Assembly: GCF_965363235.1 (NCBI RefSeq)
Contig: NC_134841.1
Span: forward strand, 60,161,078 to 60,225,077
Length of the DNA stretch: 64,000 nt
DNA from: Mytilus galloprovincialis
Taxonomy: Eukaryota; Mollusca; Bivalvia; Mytilida; Mytilidae
Direction of reading: 5' to 3'
Shown here: positions 1 through 11,953 of the stretch, one piece after another
How positions within the stretch are numbered: position 1 is the first letter of the stretch
How the letters are laid out: each line of letters opens with the position of its first letter
Made by a program: the position numbers and the translations under genes
Notes under the pieces: model-generated
Seen by the model: only the letters and a program-made list of their open reading frames with translations
The model's database searches: none
Told to the model about the DNA's origin: nothing

Positions 1-105
1 ATGGTAATCTATGTCTGAGATAGAAAAGCCTTAGTTTTTCAAAACTTCAAAATTTTGTAAACAGTTAATTTATAAATATAAACATATCAATGATAATTCA
101 TGTCA

Positions 106-286
106 GCACAAAAAAAAGTGCTGACTATACTGGGCTTGTGATACCCTCGGGGAAATAAATCTCCACCAGCATGGCATCGACCCAGTGGTTGTAAATAAAC
201 TCATCATAGATACCAGGACTAAATTTTGTATATACGCCAGACGCGCGTTTCGTCTACAAAAGACTCATCAGTGACGCTCGAATCAA
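106..286 (-). repeat. Dispersed mussel-type repeat, fragment A
   Basis: Read on the minus strand, this stretch carries the core GTCTTTTGTAGACGAAAC, then ATCTATGATGAGTTTATT, then a CCCGAGGGTATCAC-like block. The same blocks recur in plus orientation at 888-985, 2141-2275, 2422-2500 and 7205-7260, so it is an interspersed family. I see no coding potential. I recall this family from mussel sequences, but the name and class are not determinable here. Confidence 0.7.
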
Positions 287-650
287 AAAAAGTTAAAAAG
301 AGGGATGAAATATACCAGAGGGACAGTCAAACTCATAAATCGAAAATAAACTGACAACGCCTTGGCTAAAATATAAAAGGACAAACAGACAAACAATAGT
401 ACACACGACACAACATAGAAAACTAAAGAATAAACAACACGAACCCCACCAAAAACTAGGGGTGATCTCGGGTGCTCCGGAAGGGTAAGCAGATCCTGCT
501 CTACATGTGGCATCCGTCGTGTTGCTAATGAGATAACAAATCCGGTAAATAGTCTAATTCGGTAGGTCACATTTATGAAAGGGAATGGGATTGTAGTTAC
601 GACGTAAGGAACATATCCGATATCATTTGTGAAACAGTTATTCAATAAAG
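287..650 (+). repeat. Dispersed repeat, family B (shared with 61695-61925)
   Basis: The block from about 300 to 530 (CAGAGGGACAGTCAAACTC, then GGGTGCTCCGGAAGGGTAAGCAGATC, then ATGTGGCATCCGTCGTGTTGC) is matched in reverse complement at 61695-61925, and its first part again at 56375-56470. The open frame on the minus strand here reflects the repeat and is not treated as a gene. Confidence 0.7.
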
Positions 651-887
651 GTCAACCAACTCGTGATGGCGTCTGTAAAATTTACGAAGAGATGATTTTA
701 ACTTTACCATTTGGAACTCTTGATTTAATAGCTTCCTTGTGAGCAACAACCCTCTATCAAGAAAATCATGAGAGAAAATGCAAGTACGGGAATATCGTAT
801 CAATTGGGAGATATATTCAACGTATGCAGGTGCTGCTGGAATGTTGCTACTTAGAACTGGAAAGTTCACAATTGAAAAGCTTACATA

Positions 888-985
888 ATCTCTTTTGTAG
901 ACGAAACGCGAGTCTGGCGTAAATACAATCTTTAATCATGTTATGTATGATGAGTTTATTTACAAAACAAAACATTCTGTCATAT
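888..985 (+). repeat. Dispersed repeat, fragment A
   Basis: TCTTTTGTAGACGAAACGCG followed by a GATGAGTTTATTTAC block matches the family described at 106-286, in the opposite orientation. It is a short decayed fragment without coding capacity. The next 700 bases (986-1690) hold no gene that I can support; they are AT-rich. Confidence 0.65.
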
Positions 986-1698
986 CTATATAGATGCTTT
1001 GTATCGGTTAGTGCGACAGTAACTCAATTTTGCATATGACAAACAGTTCACAAAAACTCCATGTACATGACAGAACGGGTAAACTTATGTCAGTTGTTGT
1101 CTTGCAATAAATACTACATAATGTTACAAATTACACAGTTATGTTTTATTGAAGATCGTGCAAGTTGGGTTTTTTCCTTTGATTCATGCATGTTTGTCAT
1201 CTTTATACACAGTTGGGCCCTTTATAGTTTACTGTTCTGTGTGAGCCGAGGCTTCGTGTTGAAGGCCGTACTTTGACCTATAATTGTTTACTTTTTATAC
1301 ATTGTGACTTGCGTGAAAAGTTCTCATACCACATCTTATTATTTCTACTTGAAATGTGTTTATCATTACTTTTATGGAAATAATTGAATATCCCTCCATA
1401 AAATAAAAATGTCTTTCCGTCAAACAAAATTCTATTACCTGATATCAAAACATTTCAGTTATCCTGCTACCTAAAAATTTATTTCTGCTAGGCTCGATAA
1501 TGTACTGTAAATTCATTCTAGAAATCGGGTATCAAACAAATTTTTGCCATAAAGTGTTGTTTGCAATAGAATCTTGAAAGTTCAATTGTATAGACTATTA
1601 TGATTTATCAGTGTGAACACATTTAAACCAAAATTGCAGTTTGAAATCATGTAGTTGTCTAAAGCAAGTTATTGTATACGAATATGGCGCAAATACAA

Positions 1699-2136
1699 CA
1701 GGTTGGGGACAACCCGCCAAATGGGGAACTATTCCACAAATGAGTAACAACCCCTCATTTGAGTAATCATTTCATAGTGCTAAAAACAATATTTTCTAAA
1801 AATAGGTCTTTTTAGTTAAAATGGCACTAATTTATAGAAAATGGAACAACTTCTTCTCAAGAACAATATTTTTAATATGGATTTTATAAAAGTTAGTAGC
1901 CTTGAAAATAGTCAAATTTTCAAAATGTTCACATGCTTGTATCTTCTCAATAAATTAAGATAGGGATGATCATCTTTTAGAAAATATGGTGCATTTTTCA
2001 TGAATATGTGCCATTTTACGAAAAAAGACTCAGTTTAAAAAAATTATTTTTTTAGCACTACCAAATGATTACTCAAATGAGGGATTGTTACTCATTTGAG
2101 AAACAGTTCCCCATTTGGTGGGTTGTGTCCAACCTG
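1699..2136. mobile_element. MITE with ~85-bp inverted repeats, TSD TACAA
   Basis: The left end CAGGTTGGGGACAACCCGCC is inverted at the right end (GGTGGGTTGTGTCCAACCTG). The two arms match for about 85 bases, including the AAATGGGGAACT and AAATGAGTAACAA blocks. A 5-bp direct repeat TACAA flanks the element at 1694-1698 and 2137-2141. Removing the element plus one TACAA restores a continuous copy of dispersed repeat A (GGCGCAAATACAAAATTTC), so it is a nested insertion. The 438-bp element has no coding capacity and must have been moved by a transposase encoded elsewhere. Confidence 0.85.
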
Positions 2137-2500
2137 TACAAAATTTCAATACTGATATCTATGATGAGTTTATTCATAACCACTGGGTCGATGCTGTTGA
2201 GGTTTTTATTCTCAGAAGGTATCACCAGCACAGTAATCAGCACTTCTGTGTTGACATGAATTATCATTTTAAAATAATTATGGTCATAATTATCAATTAA
2301 CTTAAAAAATTTTAAATACAAAGGCTTTTCTAGCTGTAATTGGTAAAACTTTTAAGAATTTTTGGTCCTTATAATACTCTTCAACTTCGTACTTTATTTG
2401 GCCTTTTCAACTTTTTTTATTCGAGCGTCACTGATGAGTCTTTTGTAGACGAAAAGCGCGATACTACATAATTTAAATCCTGGCATCTATGATGAGTTGA
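2137..2500 (+). repeat. Dispersed repeat A, two pieces
   Basis: From 2141 to 2275 the block ATCTATGATGAGTTTATTC, an ACTGGGTCGATGC block, GGTATCACCAGCAC and a TCTGTGTTGACATGAATTATC block matches the reverse of 106-230. From 2422 to 2500 the CGAGCGTCACTGATGAGTC core recurs. Both are non-coding fragments. Confidence 0.65.
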
Positions 2501-2930
2501 ATTAATATGTATTTTAAATTTTGTTGTATCCCTAAATGTCTTAGCAAGAGGTGTTAAAGAATTGACAATGGTAGTCTACGTGACATGTATATGATTGAAC
2601 AAGCCACCAGCCATGATGAATATTTTTTGGATCTTTTGATTATTTGACATGCGTCATGTAGCACCATTTGCCTTCACATTCATGCTGAAGCAACATATTT
2701 TTTTTATATAAATATACTGTTTATGAAAAAACTTCATGAAATTATAGTCTTAGAAATTGTTTTACATTGTCTTATCGGGGCCTATTATAGCTGACTATGC
2801 GATATGGGCTTTGCTGTCTGTGTCATTTTGGTCTTTTGTGGATAGTTGTCTCATTGGCAATCATACCACATCTTCTTTTTTATATTTGAATAAAATTGAA
2901 CTCCTTTCACTTGTTTCTTTTTTTTTATAG

Positions 2931-4705
2931 GGGAAGACCGTTGGCTTTGCACATTGATGCTGCAACAAGGTTATCGAATAGAATATTGTGCAGCTGCGGA
3001 AGCAGTCACATTTGCACCTGAGGAGTTTCGAGAATTTTTCAATCAAAGGCGAAGATGGATGCCATCAACAATGGCAAATATTTTGGATCTTCTAATAAGT
3101 TACAAGCGTACAACAAGAAACAATTCAAATATCTCCTATCTTTATATTTTCTATCAATGGATTTTGTTTCTGTCGTCTATTCTTGGGCCATCTCTTGTAT
3201 TACTGGCAATGCGGTCTGCTATTAGTTCCGTTTTTAAGGATAGTGTTAGTCCATGGGTTGCTTACCTTCTGATTTATGGTCCTACTTTAGTTTTTATTTT
3301 CATTTGCCTAAAATGTAAAACACAGACACAGTTGACAGTTGCAATGGCTCTAAGTGCAATTTACGCAATGTTTATGATGGCAGTTTTAGTTGGAACCATT
3401 GTTAACATAGCAGAAGAGGGAATCTTTACGCCAACTGCTGTTTTCATGTACGTTCTTATTGGAATCTTCCTAATAGCTGGTCTTTTTCATCCGCACGAAT
3501 TGACAGATTTATTCTGGGGACTTTTGTACTTCGTGTGCATACCATCCGGATATTTATTTTTAATTGTTTATGCAATATGTAATCTAAACAATGTATCTTG
3601 GGGGACACGAGAAACACAAACGGCGGTTCTCGAGCAGCAGTTTGATGGAAAGCAACGGCGAAAAAAGAAAACAGAGGAAGAATTTGGAGTTGTCTCTGAA
3701 GATATTCTTGATGATATTCTAAAGCAAATAAAGACAACAAAAGTTAAAAATGCTTCGTATACAGATCTGATTCCATCGTACTTTCAATGGCATAATAATC
3801 TTGTACTTTTACGATCTTTAGAAAGCGTGCAGAACATTGTTAAACATACTGAATCGACAGTACCTGATGATGGTTCTGATCTACGACAAACAAGAAGAAA
3901 AAGAGTAAGCCTTGCACAAACAATCAAAGACAAACCAGATTCGGAATCTGTAGATGATACATCCTGGGCTGAAGATCACGGTCAAACTAAAGAATTACAG
4001 GATGACGAGAAATTATTTTGGAAGGACCTTATCCTGAATTATCTGAAACCAATAGATTCGGATAAAAAGAGAGAAAAAGAAATAGCTCGAAGTCTTAAAG
4101 AGTATCGAGATAAAGTAGCTTTTGCATTTTTCTTTGTAAATGCATTGTGGGTTGTCGTTATGTCTGCAATGAATGAGGTAAAAGGTCAGTTGAACATAAA
4201 AATTCCAGCAATTGGTAGTAACACAGTCATTGAGCCACTTGGACTTATGTTTTTATCAATATTTGCCCTTCTTCTCTTTATGCAGTTTATTGGTATGATT
4301 CGACATCGATATGGCACACTCCTTCATGTTTTGTCAGCAACAACTCTGAGACAAACTCAGGGAAACCCTGAATCAATAATCAACCGAATAAAAGATATTT
4401 CTTCCATATCGCCGGCCAGTGAGCCAGAATTTGTCACCACCAAATTGAATCACGTAGGCGAAAGTGGTGCTTCGGATACGTCAACAGTTGACATGGAAGA
4501 AATCGACCAAATTTACGAGAACATCTATGACTTAAGGTCGAAGAAGAAAAATGAGCTTGGGAAATCAGTAAAAAGACCTACAGCTCATCTTTCCAATATG
4601 CCATTTGATCTGAAAAAGACATTTCGTACAAATGTTAAGACTATGAAACGACAACATAAGGGCAATAAAAGGTATAAGCAAAAAACAACTGAAAACAAAG
4701 TTTAG
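2931..4705 (+). CDS. Chitin synthase, C-terminal exon
   Basis: This is the last coding exon of a family-2 glycosyltransferase that polymerises UDP-GlcNAc into chitin at the plasma membrane. A polypyrimidine tract and AG at 2929-2930 form the acceptor. The exon opens with two bases of a split codon and then EDRWLCTL at 2933, so the first in-frame ATG is not a start. QRRRW lies at 3044-3058; EDRW and QRRRW are the catalytic and product-binding signatures of the family. Five membrane helices follow (about 3128-3585), then SWGTRE at 3596-3613, a charged lysine-rich cytosolic stretch, two more helices (about 4120-4320) and a basic tail. This order matches animal chitin synthases. Upstream exons with the rest of the catalytic domain (and, in many bivalves, a myosin head) must lie left of the window. 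The exon is intact, ends in TAG, and has no frameshift. Confidence 0.93.
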
Positions 4706-5110
4706 AGATTATAGGCATATTGATTCGGTATCATTGGAAAATGTCAGAGACCGAGACTATCAACGGTTAATAAGACAAGATTCACTCGCAGGATTATATT
4801 GATGTCAATTTAATTTCAATTTTTCAGTTTAAATAATTATATATTTTGGTAAACTTTAGTAAAAACTCGTCCAAGCAAAGTCAGTCGTTCACAGTTTAAA
4901 TGCATGTTGGTTTTTAGTATAATTAAGGCAACCCAAGTTATGGTTCCAACTTCTTAAAGTAAAGTTAAACTTAGAGGGATTTTAATTTTCTTTTAAGAAA
5001 CTTTTGGTCAGAAGCTCTTGTGGTAGTCACTCGGACAGAAGTTGTGGTAGTCATTCGGACAGAAGCTCTTGTTTAAGTAGTTGTACATCTTTGTTTTTCT
5101 GATAAAGCTC
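4706..5110. other. 3' flank of chitin synthase, no gene seen
   Basis: AT-rich sequence after the chitin synthase stop. It contains a short direct repeat of AGTCRYTCGGACAGAAG around 5024-5068. I see no clear polyadenylation signal close to the stop and no further exon. Confidence 0.5.
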
Positions 5111-5622
5111 TTAAGCTGGGGTCACACATTCACGATTTTTACTGCCGTCCTTGACAGGACCATTCCCGATTAAAATTTATCAAAAGTCTGATCAAGATCC
5201 TATGAATCGTGGATGTAAATTCAAACTTTAAAAATTTAATCACGACAACAATCAGATATTGTTCAGGAAGCGTCGATATTCAACCGTTTCCAAGCGAATT
5301 TATCCCGATAATCCACTTCTAAATCCGTTTCTAATTAGATTTTTATCTTTCGCCAGGTAAAATTCGTCCGAGTCTGTCACGACTGCGTCCCGATTCTACC
5401 GAATGTAATCCGACAGAGATCAGATAGTGACAAGACAGTGAACCGACGCTGACGGAAGTTATCCGTTCGAACAAATTTCTCCAGATCGTTCCCGTTCCAC
5501 AAGACACCGTCCCGAATACACAAAACATTGTTAGGAATTTGATCCGATACAGCAGAATCTGTCACGACATAGGCACGATTGTAATACGACTAGACAACAT
5601 CGGCTGAGTTTCCCCGAATGTT
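5111..5622 (-). mobile_element. Foldback-type element, truncated copy
   Basis: This copy starts TTAAGCTGGGGTCACACATT and is the reverse complement of 36830-37353, matching over blocks such as CCGTCCTTGACAGGACCATT, TCTGATCAAGATCC and CCCCGAATGTT. The other terminus present at 36625 is missing, so this copy is truncated near 5622. The small minus-strand open frames inside are incidental: the matching copy at 36625-37349 preserves no reading frame. Confidence 0.75.
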
Positions 5623-5875
5623 GCACATTTAATTGTAAACATATTTATAATATGATTTTTAACATTTAATTTATTAACAAAGCCATAGTATTATAATGTG
5701 AACTTATATATTGATCTCTTTTCTTTACTTAGTTATCTCTCTTTTATAGGCTTCATTTCCTACATGCTTATATGTCAATAATATTTAAAAAAAAAAAAAA
5801 GTACTTCATAATTCTTATACTCTGGTTGAGTATTTCAATAATTACCAAAAGTTGGTCAATAAAAGTATATATATG

Positions 5876-6146
5876 ATTTACCATATTTGATGCGTTTAGT
5901 GCTTTTGTCTAGGTTGACCGACACGATTAAATCGAAGCAAAAAATGGGGACAAGGGCTGATATGCATAAAACTACTTAGGTTAAGATACTAAAATATCGT
6001 GGAATATGAAGAAAAATGTGTCCATTCGGATCAGATCTTAACTAAAGTAGTTTTATGCGTATCAGCCTTTGTCTCCATTTTTTGCCTCGAGTTAATCGTG
6101 TCGGTAATCCTAGACATTAGCACGAAACGCATCAAATGTGGTAAAT
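5876..6146. mobile_element. Palindromic MITE (long hairpin)
   Basis: The left arm (ATTTACC, TGATGCGTTTAGTGCTTTTG, CCGACACGATTAA, AAAAATGGRGACAA, CATAAAACTACTT) is repeated inverted from about 6030 to 6146. Arms of roughly 110 bases surround a loop of about 45 bases. It is non-coding and would fold into one long hairpin. The class is unknown. Confidence 0.8.
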
Positions 6147-6724
6147 TATAATTTGGTATCTAGAAAAAATATATCCAGAGGTCAACTTTGTTAGATGCAG
6201 TCTTTTTTGTCTTGTTGAACACAGTATTATAGATACCAAGTATAAATATAACGGGATTGGTTTGTAGATTTGATTAGGTTAAATCACGAATTGTCTCCCC
6301 TAGACATAATCGAAAAAAACAAATTGAAATTCAATTTATATGTTCATTTATCTAATCAATTTTCACACTCCTAAACATGTATATACTATTGTAGTCTCAT
6401 ATAACAGTTAAACTGTAATAAGGTAATATACATTAGTTTGTAATTAGTAGGTATTAGCTTTGTCACTCTTTCTCCAAAGTATCACACTTTCAATATATGG
6501 TTAGTTAAATTACAGTTTTGATAACAGATATACCTATACTCTTATATATAGCATATAACTGAATTAATGTGATATTTTCTTATTTCATTAAACGATAAAA
6601 AGTTTGTCTTTTTATTCTACTTACTTCGCCTTCGTCGATACCATCATCGAGTACTGGTCTGTTGTTTTTTATTCAATCTGTTCATCCATATATCTCCGTA
6701 TAAATGTTTATATTATTATATACA
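6147..6724. other. Intergenic AT-rich sequence, no gene seen
   Basis: No open frame of note, no splice-bounded exon and no recognisable repeat in this stretch. Confidence 0.5.
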
Positions 6725-7073
6725 CCAGCTGTATAAATTAAACTCACCTTGTAAAAGAGAGGTACAACCCTTAATCAGATGTACAAATTAAACCGCGCTT
6801 CTAAGAGGTACAACCTCAATCAGGTGTACAAATTAAACCCAGCTTCTATGAGGTACAACCTTAACCAGGTGTACGATTTTAACCCAATTTCTAAGAGGTA
6901 CAACCTTAATGAGGTGTAATAATTAAATCCAGATTCTTAGAGGTACAATCTGAACCAGTTGTACAAATTAAACCCAGCGTCTAAGAGGTACAACATGAAC
7001 CAGTTGTACAAATTAAAATCAGCTTCTAAGAGGTACAACCTTTACCAGGTATACACTTTAAACACTGTAAACT
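6725..7073 (+). repeat. Tandem repeat, ~46-bp unit, about 7 copies
   Basis: The unit GTGTACAAATTAAACCCAGC, then TTCTAAGAGGTACAACCTTAA and CCAG, recurs about seven times with 10-20% divergence between copies. Copies keep the AGAGGTACAA and GTACAAATTAAA blocks best. It is a diverged minisatellite with no coding frame. Confidence 0.85.
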
Positions 7074-7204
7074 GTGGACTTAAATCAATTTTTCGAAACA
7101 CTAATGATGCTCTACTCTACTAATAGGTTAACTTGGCTGTATTTGGCCAATTCGTTCGGAATTTTGTTATTAACTGCGTACATTATCTTTTCTTAAACTT
7201 CTTT

Positions 7205-7262
7205 GATACGATCGTCACTGACGAGTCTTTTGTTGACGAAACGCGAAATGCTAACCATAATA
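7205..7262 (+). repeat. Dispersed repeat A, fragment
   Basis: CGTCACTGACGAGTCTTTTG then TTGACGAAACGCG matches the repeat A core. From here to 8034 I see no gene; AATAAA on the minus strand (TTTATT at 7954-7959) is a plausible polyadenylation signal for the minus-strand gene ending at 8035. Confidence 0.6.
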
Positions 7263-8034
7263 CAGAATGTCTCTCTTTAAGTTTTATCCGTTTGTTGCAC
7301 TTTTGAGTGTCTAATTCTTTTTAATCTGTATTTAATTTAAAGTGTATGCGAAATATTTGTATTGTCTGTAAACAGTTTCTACTGTTGAAGTTGTGAATAT
7401 CTATACAATGTAGCTTCATGTCGACTGAAAAACATTTTAAAGTTAACCGTCTCAAACGAATCAGCCATTCGGCGACCGTGGCTGCCCCCGCAACCGTGAA
7501 CATTATACTAGTAATATATTATAAGTAAAATCTAAAAAGTCTTCCTTTGATCAATCCCCTAAATAGAATTTTACCATACAGTTTTTCGGAGTCAATTTTT
7601 GACAAATAGCCGATCGGATCGACCATGAAGGCCATATATTTCTTCAGATTGGACCCTAAGTAAGCATCAAATGGTTTAAAGAAATCACGTTGGTCTGATT
7701 CTTATAGGGTTTTTTTTTCTCTAAAACCACTGAAAAAATGATGCCAATCATGTTAGATATAATATTCTGTATGTTATCACTTTGATTCTAGTGACAGGTT
7801 ATATGTTGCCCCTTTGGGAAAAGTAAATCAATGTACGAGATTTAGGCTTCTTGAATTATTTAGTTGTGTTCATGTTGTTTTTTCTCTCTCGATTAGCTAG
7901 CTGAACATAAACATACTACATGTGACATGACAAATTCTAAAAATATATTATAATTTATTCTGTAAAAATATGAAAATAAACAAAAACAAAAAGTTATTTA
8001 CAAAAATGTATACTGTATATGATGCTCTGTGTCT

Positions 8035-8908
8035 TTATCTTCGAAATTCACGCTTGATTAGTTCAAAATTTGGCAACCTTGCTTGGCATCCATTCTTTTC
8101 ATTAAATTCCTGAAAAAAAAACCCAGTTTTTTTGTTATTTAAGAGACTGAACAAAACTAGTTGAAAGTATTTTGATTGATATATTTTAATAATTCATTTA
8201 TCTATTGAAATTATGCGCCTTTAGCCAGTATCTCATTTGATTTCAAAGAAATATATTGTCTTCTAATTCCGATTCATTGCATAGAATAAGTTTCATATTT
8301 TCCTAACGTTCAATAGTCCTAAATGATATATTTTAGTCGCGGACCTTTATTCATTTTTTTTTCATCCCTGTTAAACAACCTTGCATTGACCTAAATCTAT
8401 TGACATAAATAGTTTATAGTCGTGAATATGCCTGTAATGTTTTCAACTGGACAGTTAGGAAGCCCAACAATCAATTAATATTGCAAGTTGTCAGTTTCAT
8501 TAAATCTGTTAGAGAATAAAATTGAGAATGGAAATGGTGAATGTGTCAAAGAGACAACAACCCGACCAAAGAGCGGAAAACAGTCGAAGCCACGGTGGCT
8601 TACAAATGTAACTCTGTCAAATCATCTGAAACGTTTTAAATCGAGTATATATATTTTTTTATCGTTGATTTAATAGAATGTTTACTCAGTAAACAACAAT
8701 CAACCATATTTATAAAAGCTCTTGTAATAATCTTCATAACGATACATTGGTTAACGCAGAAGTATTTTTTGTGTTAGTACTGTCACTTGACTTACATATG
8801 CTCAAGAATATAGTAAATGAACTTACCTGAGGCATGGTAAACTGGTATTTGCTACTCATTCTTTGCACAACAGTTTGTACTGGTATGATTGTGTGTATTC
8901 TACTATTT
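8035..8908 (-). CDS. Last two exons of an unrecognised minus-strand gene
   Basis: Two exons join in frame. The first is 8908-8827, with acceptor CAG at 8909-8911 and donor GTAAG just below 8827. The second is 8109-8035, with acceptor CAG at 8110-8112 and stop TAA at 8035-8037. The first begins with one base of a split codon. The 51 residues read NSRIHTIIPVQTVVQ, RMSSKYQFTMPQ, EFNEKNGCQARLPNF, ELIKREFRR, a basic tail. Only one frame is open across both exons. A polyadenylation signal lies about 75 bases downstream. The exons upstream of 8908 could be those at 10800-11953, but the splice phase does not join directly to the end of that exon set, so an exon is missing, a donor is unusual, or they are separate genes. 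No family recognised. Confidence 0.55.
8514..8600 (+). repeat. SINE-like dispersed repeat C
   Basis: AATTGAGAATGGAAATGGTG, GTGTCAAAGAGACAACAACC and CGACCAAAGAGC match copies at 18929-19012 and 25880-25995 (plus) and 51718-51855 (minus). It sits inside the intron between the two minus-strand exons of 8035-8908. Confidence 0.75.
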
Positions 8909-9741
8909 CTGAAATGAAATAAAACATATTGCTATGCGGTACATTGTTGTGTACTTGGTTTTTATCTTTCCAACAAATTTTGTGCGAATTTTCCATAAAT
9001 CTTATTCCCTCCGACTGCTATATATTCCCGTCTTTAAATTGCCTTTTAAATGGTCGAATCTTCATTTCATTTTGGCTTTCACTTTATCATTTGTAATAAT
9101 AGTTTTTAATTTTGTGACACACATGTGCTTTTGTAGTTTGACAGTTGACAAATTTAGCGCTTGCACTTGAGTTTTTTCCTATTATCGTGTATTGTTTGTT
9201 TGCTGGCTCAACATTCTTTCTTCAACGCCATGATAATAAACAGATAAATATTTTAACTGACATCAGTTTATATACAAATTACTTACACAGGCGTTGTCCT
9301 ATCATTCATTTGGAATTCAATCATTTTCATTATGTCATGTTCCAGCTTAAACAAATAAAAAAACAAAAAGTAATTACAAAAGAACCATAATTGTGAAAGA
9401 AAAGGAAAATTTTATTTATCTGTGCATTTTTTTTATGTAACTATCACACTTTAAGTTCTAGCTCTTATCTTGACACTGCTGGGAAATATTTATTTACTTC
9501 CTATGCATGTATCTAGCACCAAAATCTGTCATATATTTTTCAGTGGCAGTTCATAAAAATCAAGCGGTGTCAAATTTCAGTTCAACAAAACAAAAAAACC
9601 TTTTGGTGTGGGATTTAAGGATACTATCCTTTTAAGTGTGTCCATGTGTTAGAAACGTTGACTGGAGTTTAATACAATATATTTTTCTACAGTAAAGTGC
9701 TGAGTGTAATTGTTTTATAGTTCCTTGTTTAGTTGAATATA

Positions 9742-10785
9742 CACATGGAAAAAAGTATTGCAACACCAAATTGAAATTGAAATTAAAAAAAACACTTTTT
9801 ATTTTTTTGTGATATAATTTGGTAAAATAGAACTACTTAAACATTATTTAAGTATCACCTGAGTTTAATCAATAAATATCGACTCGGTAAGTTTTTATCT
9901 GCACATGCAGCTACTGTACCCGTAAACAGCAAAACAGGTGTTTTCATCCTCATTGTTTTCAACACTTTAAATAACCAAAATTTTAAAGTTATGTGATTGA
10001 CACCTTGTAATGGGTCATCGACAACTCTTAACTGCAGCAAGATGACAGATTATCAGCATGAGTGAAGCAGGAGGTCGCTGTAATAACTGCACGTATTGTT
10101 GGTCATCACCATTCCACTAGAAGTCGTTTTGAGAATTAAAAAATGGCACTAAACGATGTTAAAGACCTTCCGAAATAAAGAAGACCCTCTATACCATTTG
10201 CTAGGGAAAATCAAGCAAAAAAAAGGTTGGTCAGAAGGAAACCCCTTGCATACAATACAATCCAAAAAAGAGAGTGTTTGGCATACAGGGACCTTTTAAC
10301 AAGAACTGTTCGAGATTGACTCATCGCTACTGGTTATCGTGCGATAAGACCATTTCGGAGACCTTTGTTCACGAACAGACACACAGTTTTCCGTATCCAA
10401 TGTAGTGCAGAGCTCGCTAAAATTGAAAATTAGCATCATGGAGGAAGATTCATTGTTCCAATGGAATTCGGGTCATCTTCGGTGGACGGATCGTAGCCCA
10501 GATTTGAACCATATCGAGCATATATGGGACACTATTGGGCGGGAAGTGCGCGAAAGGACACCCCAGTTCAAACACATCATGAAATAAACAATGCCCTTCA
10601 TCAGAAATGGTTGCTGCTACCTTAGCAACAAATTAGTCGATTTTTGGCAGGAATCAGAAGACGTTAAGATGCGGTTATCCGTTTGAATGGAGGCTGCGCA
10701 CAAAGTACTAATTCTTTGGCGTGTAACGATCAACCATGATGTGAACAGTCATCTGAAGATTAATTTTGAAATGTCTGACATTGTA
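9742..10785 (+). pseudogene. Tc1-like transposon remnant
   Basis: The left end CACATGGAAAAAAGTATTGC follows a TA and resembles Tc1-family termini. Near 10470-10570 the frame reads RWTDRSPDLNHIEHIWDTIG followed by REVRERTP, the segment holding the catalytic glutamate of DD34E transposases. The reading frame upstream is broken by frameshifts and stops, and I cannot find the right inverted repeat, which should lie before about 10790. The element lies between exons of the minus-strand gene(s), probably in an intron. Confidence 0.8.
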
Positions 10786-10799
10786 AAGTTCGACTACAG

Positions 10800-11953
10800 T
10801 CAAAGTTGTAAAATGCATTTTTTTGCTTGCTTTAATGTTTCTTGAAGATGTTTCTGAACTTTATTTATTGCTTTTTGTGTCGTGTGTTCTTCATGCGCAC
10901 TTAAATTTTCTTCTATGTAATCATTAATCTGCTTTGAAGTATCCAACTTGTATGTAACTTTTCTGTTGGCAAGCCAACACACCTGCAATGTTAATTTTAA
11001 TCAATTTTTAGAAATAATAGTTTCTTAGAACTGATTCAAATGATAATCGTATTTAAAGCATCTGTTGTCATTTAGCCAAAATGTTTACAAGAATATTTGT
11101 CAGAAGTCAAGTCAATGTATGAATGTTGTGGTTCCTATCTTAGGTGCAATGACTTCTGTCCTTATCAAAATTCGGGGTTGGTAGTATCACAGTTCAATTT
11201 ACTCTTATCATAATAACTGTTTAAATAGTTCCATTTGACAATCCCTTTTTCTTCAATTTCTTTTTTCTGTTTTATCTCACATATTTTTTTCTGGTTTCAT
11301 GGGAAGGGGGAGGGGAGAGGGCTAATGTGAATTAGGACTATTACCTTTTGCTGATTCTGCAATTTCTTGTAAATTTGATTGTGCTTTTTAATTTCCTTTT
11401 CCATTTCTTTGATTTTCTTTTCACATTGCTGGACAATCTTCTTGTCAAACCTACAACAAAGAGTGTTAAACATATTTTTAAACATGATTTGACGAAATTG
11501 TTGAAATCTATCATTTTTTTAAAAATAATTATAGATATAAGAAGATGTGGTATGATTGCTGATGAGACAAATATCCACTAAATTTCAAATGAAGTGGATT
11601 TTAGCGATTAAAGACAACCATGAGGCCTTCAACAATGAGAAAACCTTATACCAAAAGGTCAGCTATAAAGGCCCAGACATGATATTATGAAACAATTCAA
11701 ATGAGAAAACTAACGGCATTATTTTAAACAAAACAGTTTACAAAAATCAAACCAATTAACCTTGCATGGTCAAAAAGATTATAAAACTCCCAGACCTTCA
11801 CGAAAACAATGGATATTAATTCAGCTCAGAAACTGAAATTATTATTTAACTTGACTATTGAATTCTTAAAAATACTTACATTCCACCAAACACATATTCT
11901 ATTCCATACATCCTTGGAATATATATGGTCATTACGGCATCTGTGGCCTCCAT
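10800..11953 (-). CDS. Small spliced coiled-coil protein, unrecognised
   Basis: Three exons fit GT-AG rules and phase: 11953-11880, 11450-11345 and 10982-10800, giving 363 nt and 120 residues ending in TGA. The first exon could extend upstream, because the frame stays open past the ATG at 11953 to a possible acceptor TCGCAG near 11972. Exon 1 encodes MEATDAVMTIYIPRMYG then IEYVFGG. Exon 2 is a highly charged helix rich in K, E and Q (KKIKEMEKEIKKHNQIYKKL). Exon 3 is a second helical segment (INDYIEENLSAHEEHTTQKA). The protein should be mostly coiled coil. A Tc1 remnant begins immediately downstream, and exons at 8908 and 8109 on the same strand may belong to the same transcript through an alternative donor. 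I do not recognise the family. Confidence 0.6.
11536..11745 (+). repeat. Dispersed repeat D (GATGTGGTATGATTGC family)
   Basis: AAGAAGATGTGGTATGATTG, then GAGGCCTTCAACAATGAG, CAGCTATAAAGGCCC and AACAATTCAAATGAGAAAAC follow the order seen at 12288-12480, 27590-27745 and 33385-33600. Short minus-strand pieces occur at 2830-2885 and 38150-38195. This copy lies in intron 1 of the minus-strand coiled-coil gene. Confidence 0.8.

Noticed and set aside
283-869. Minus-strand frames of 120 and 75 codons
   Set aside because: They lie in dispersed repeat B, which has matching copies at 56375 and 61695 without the frame.
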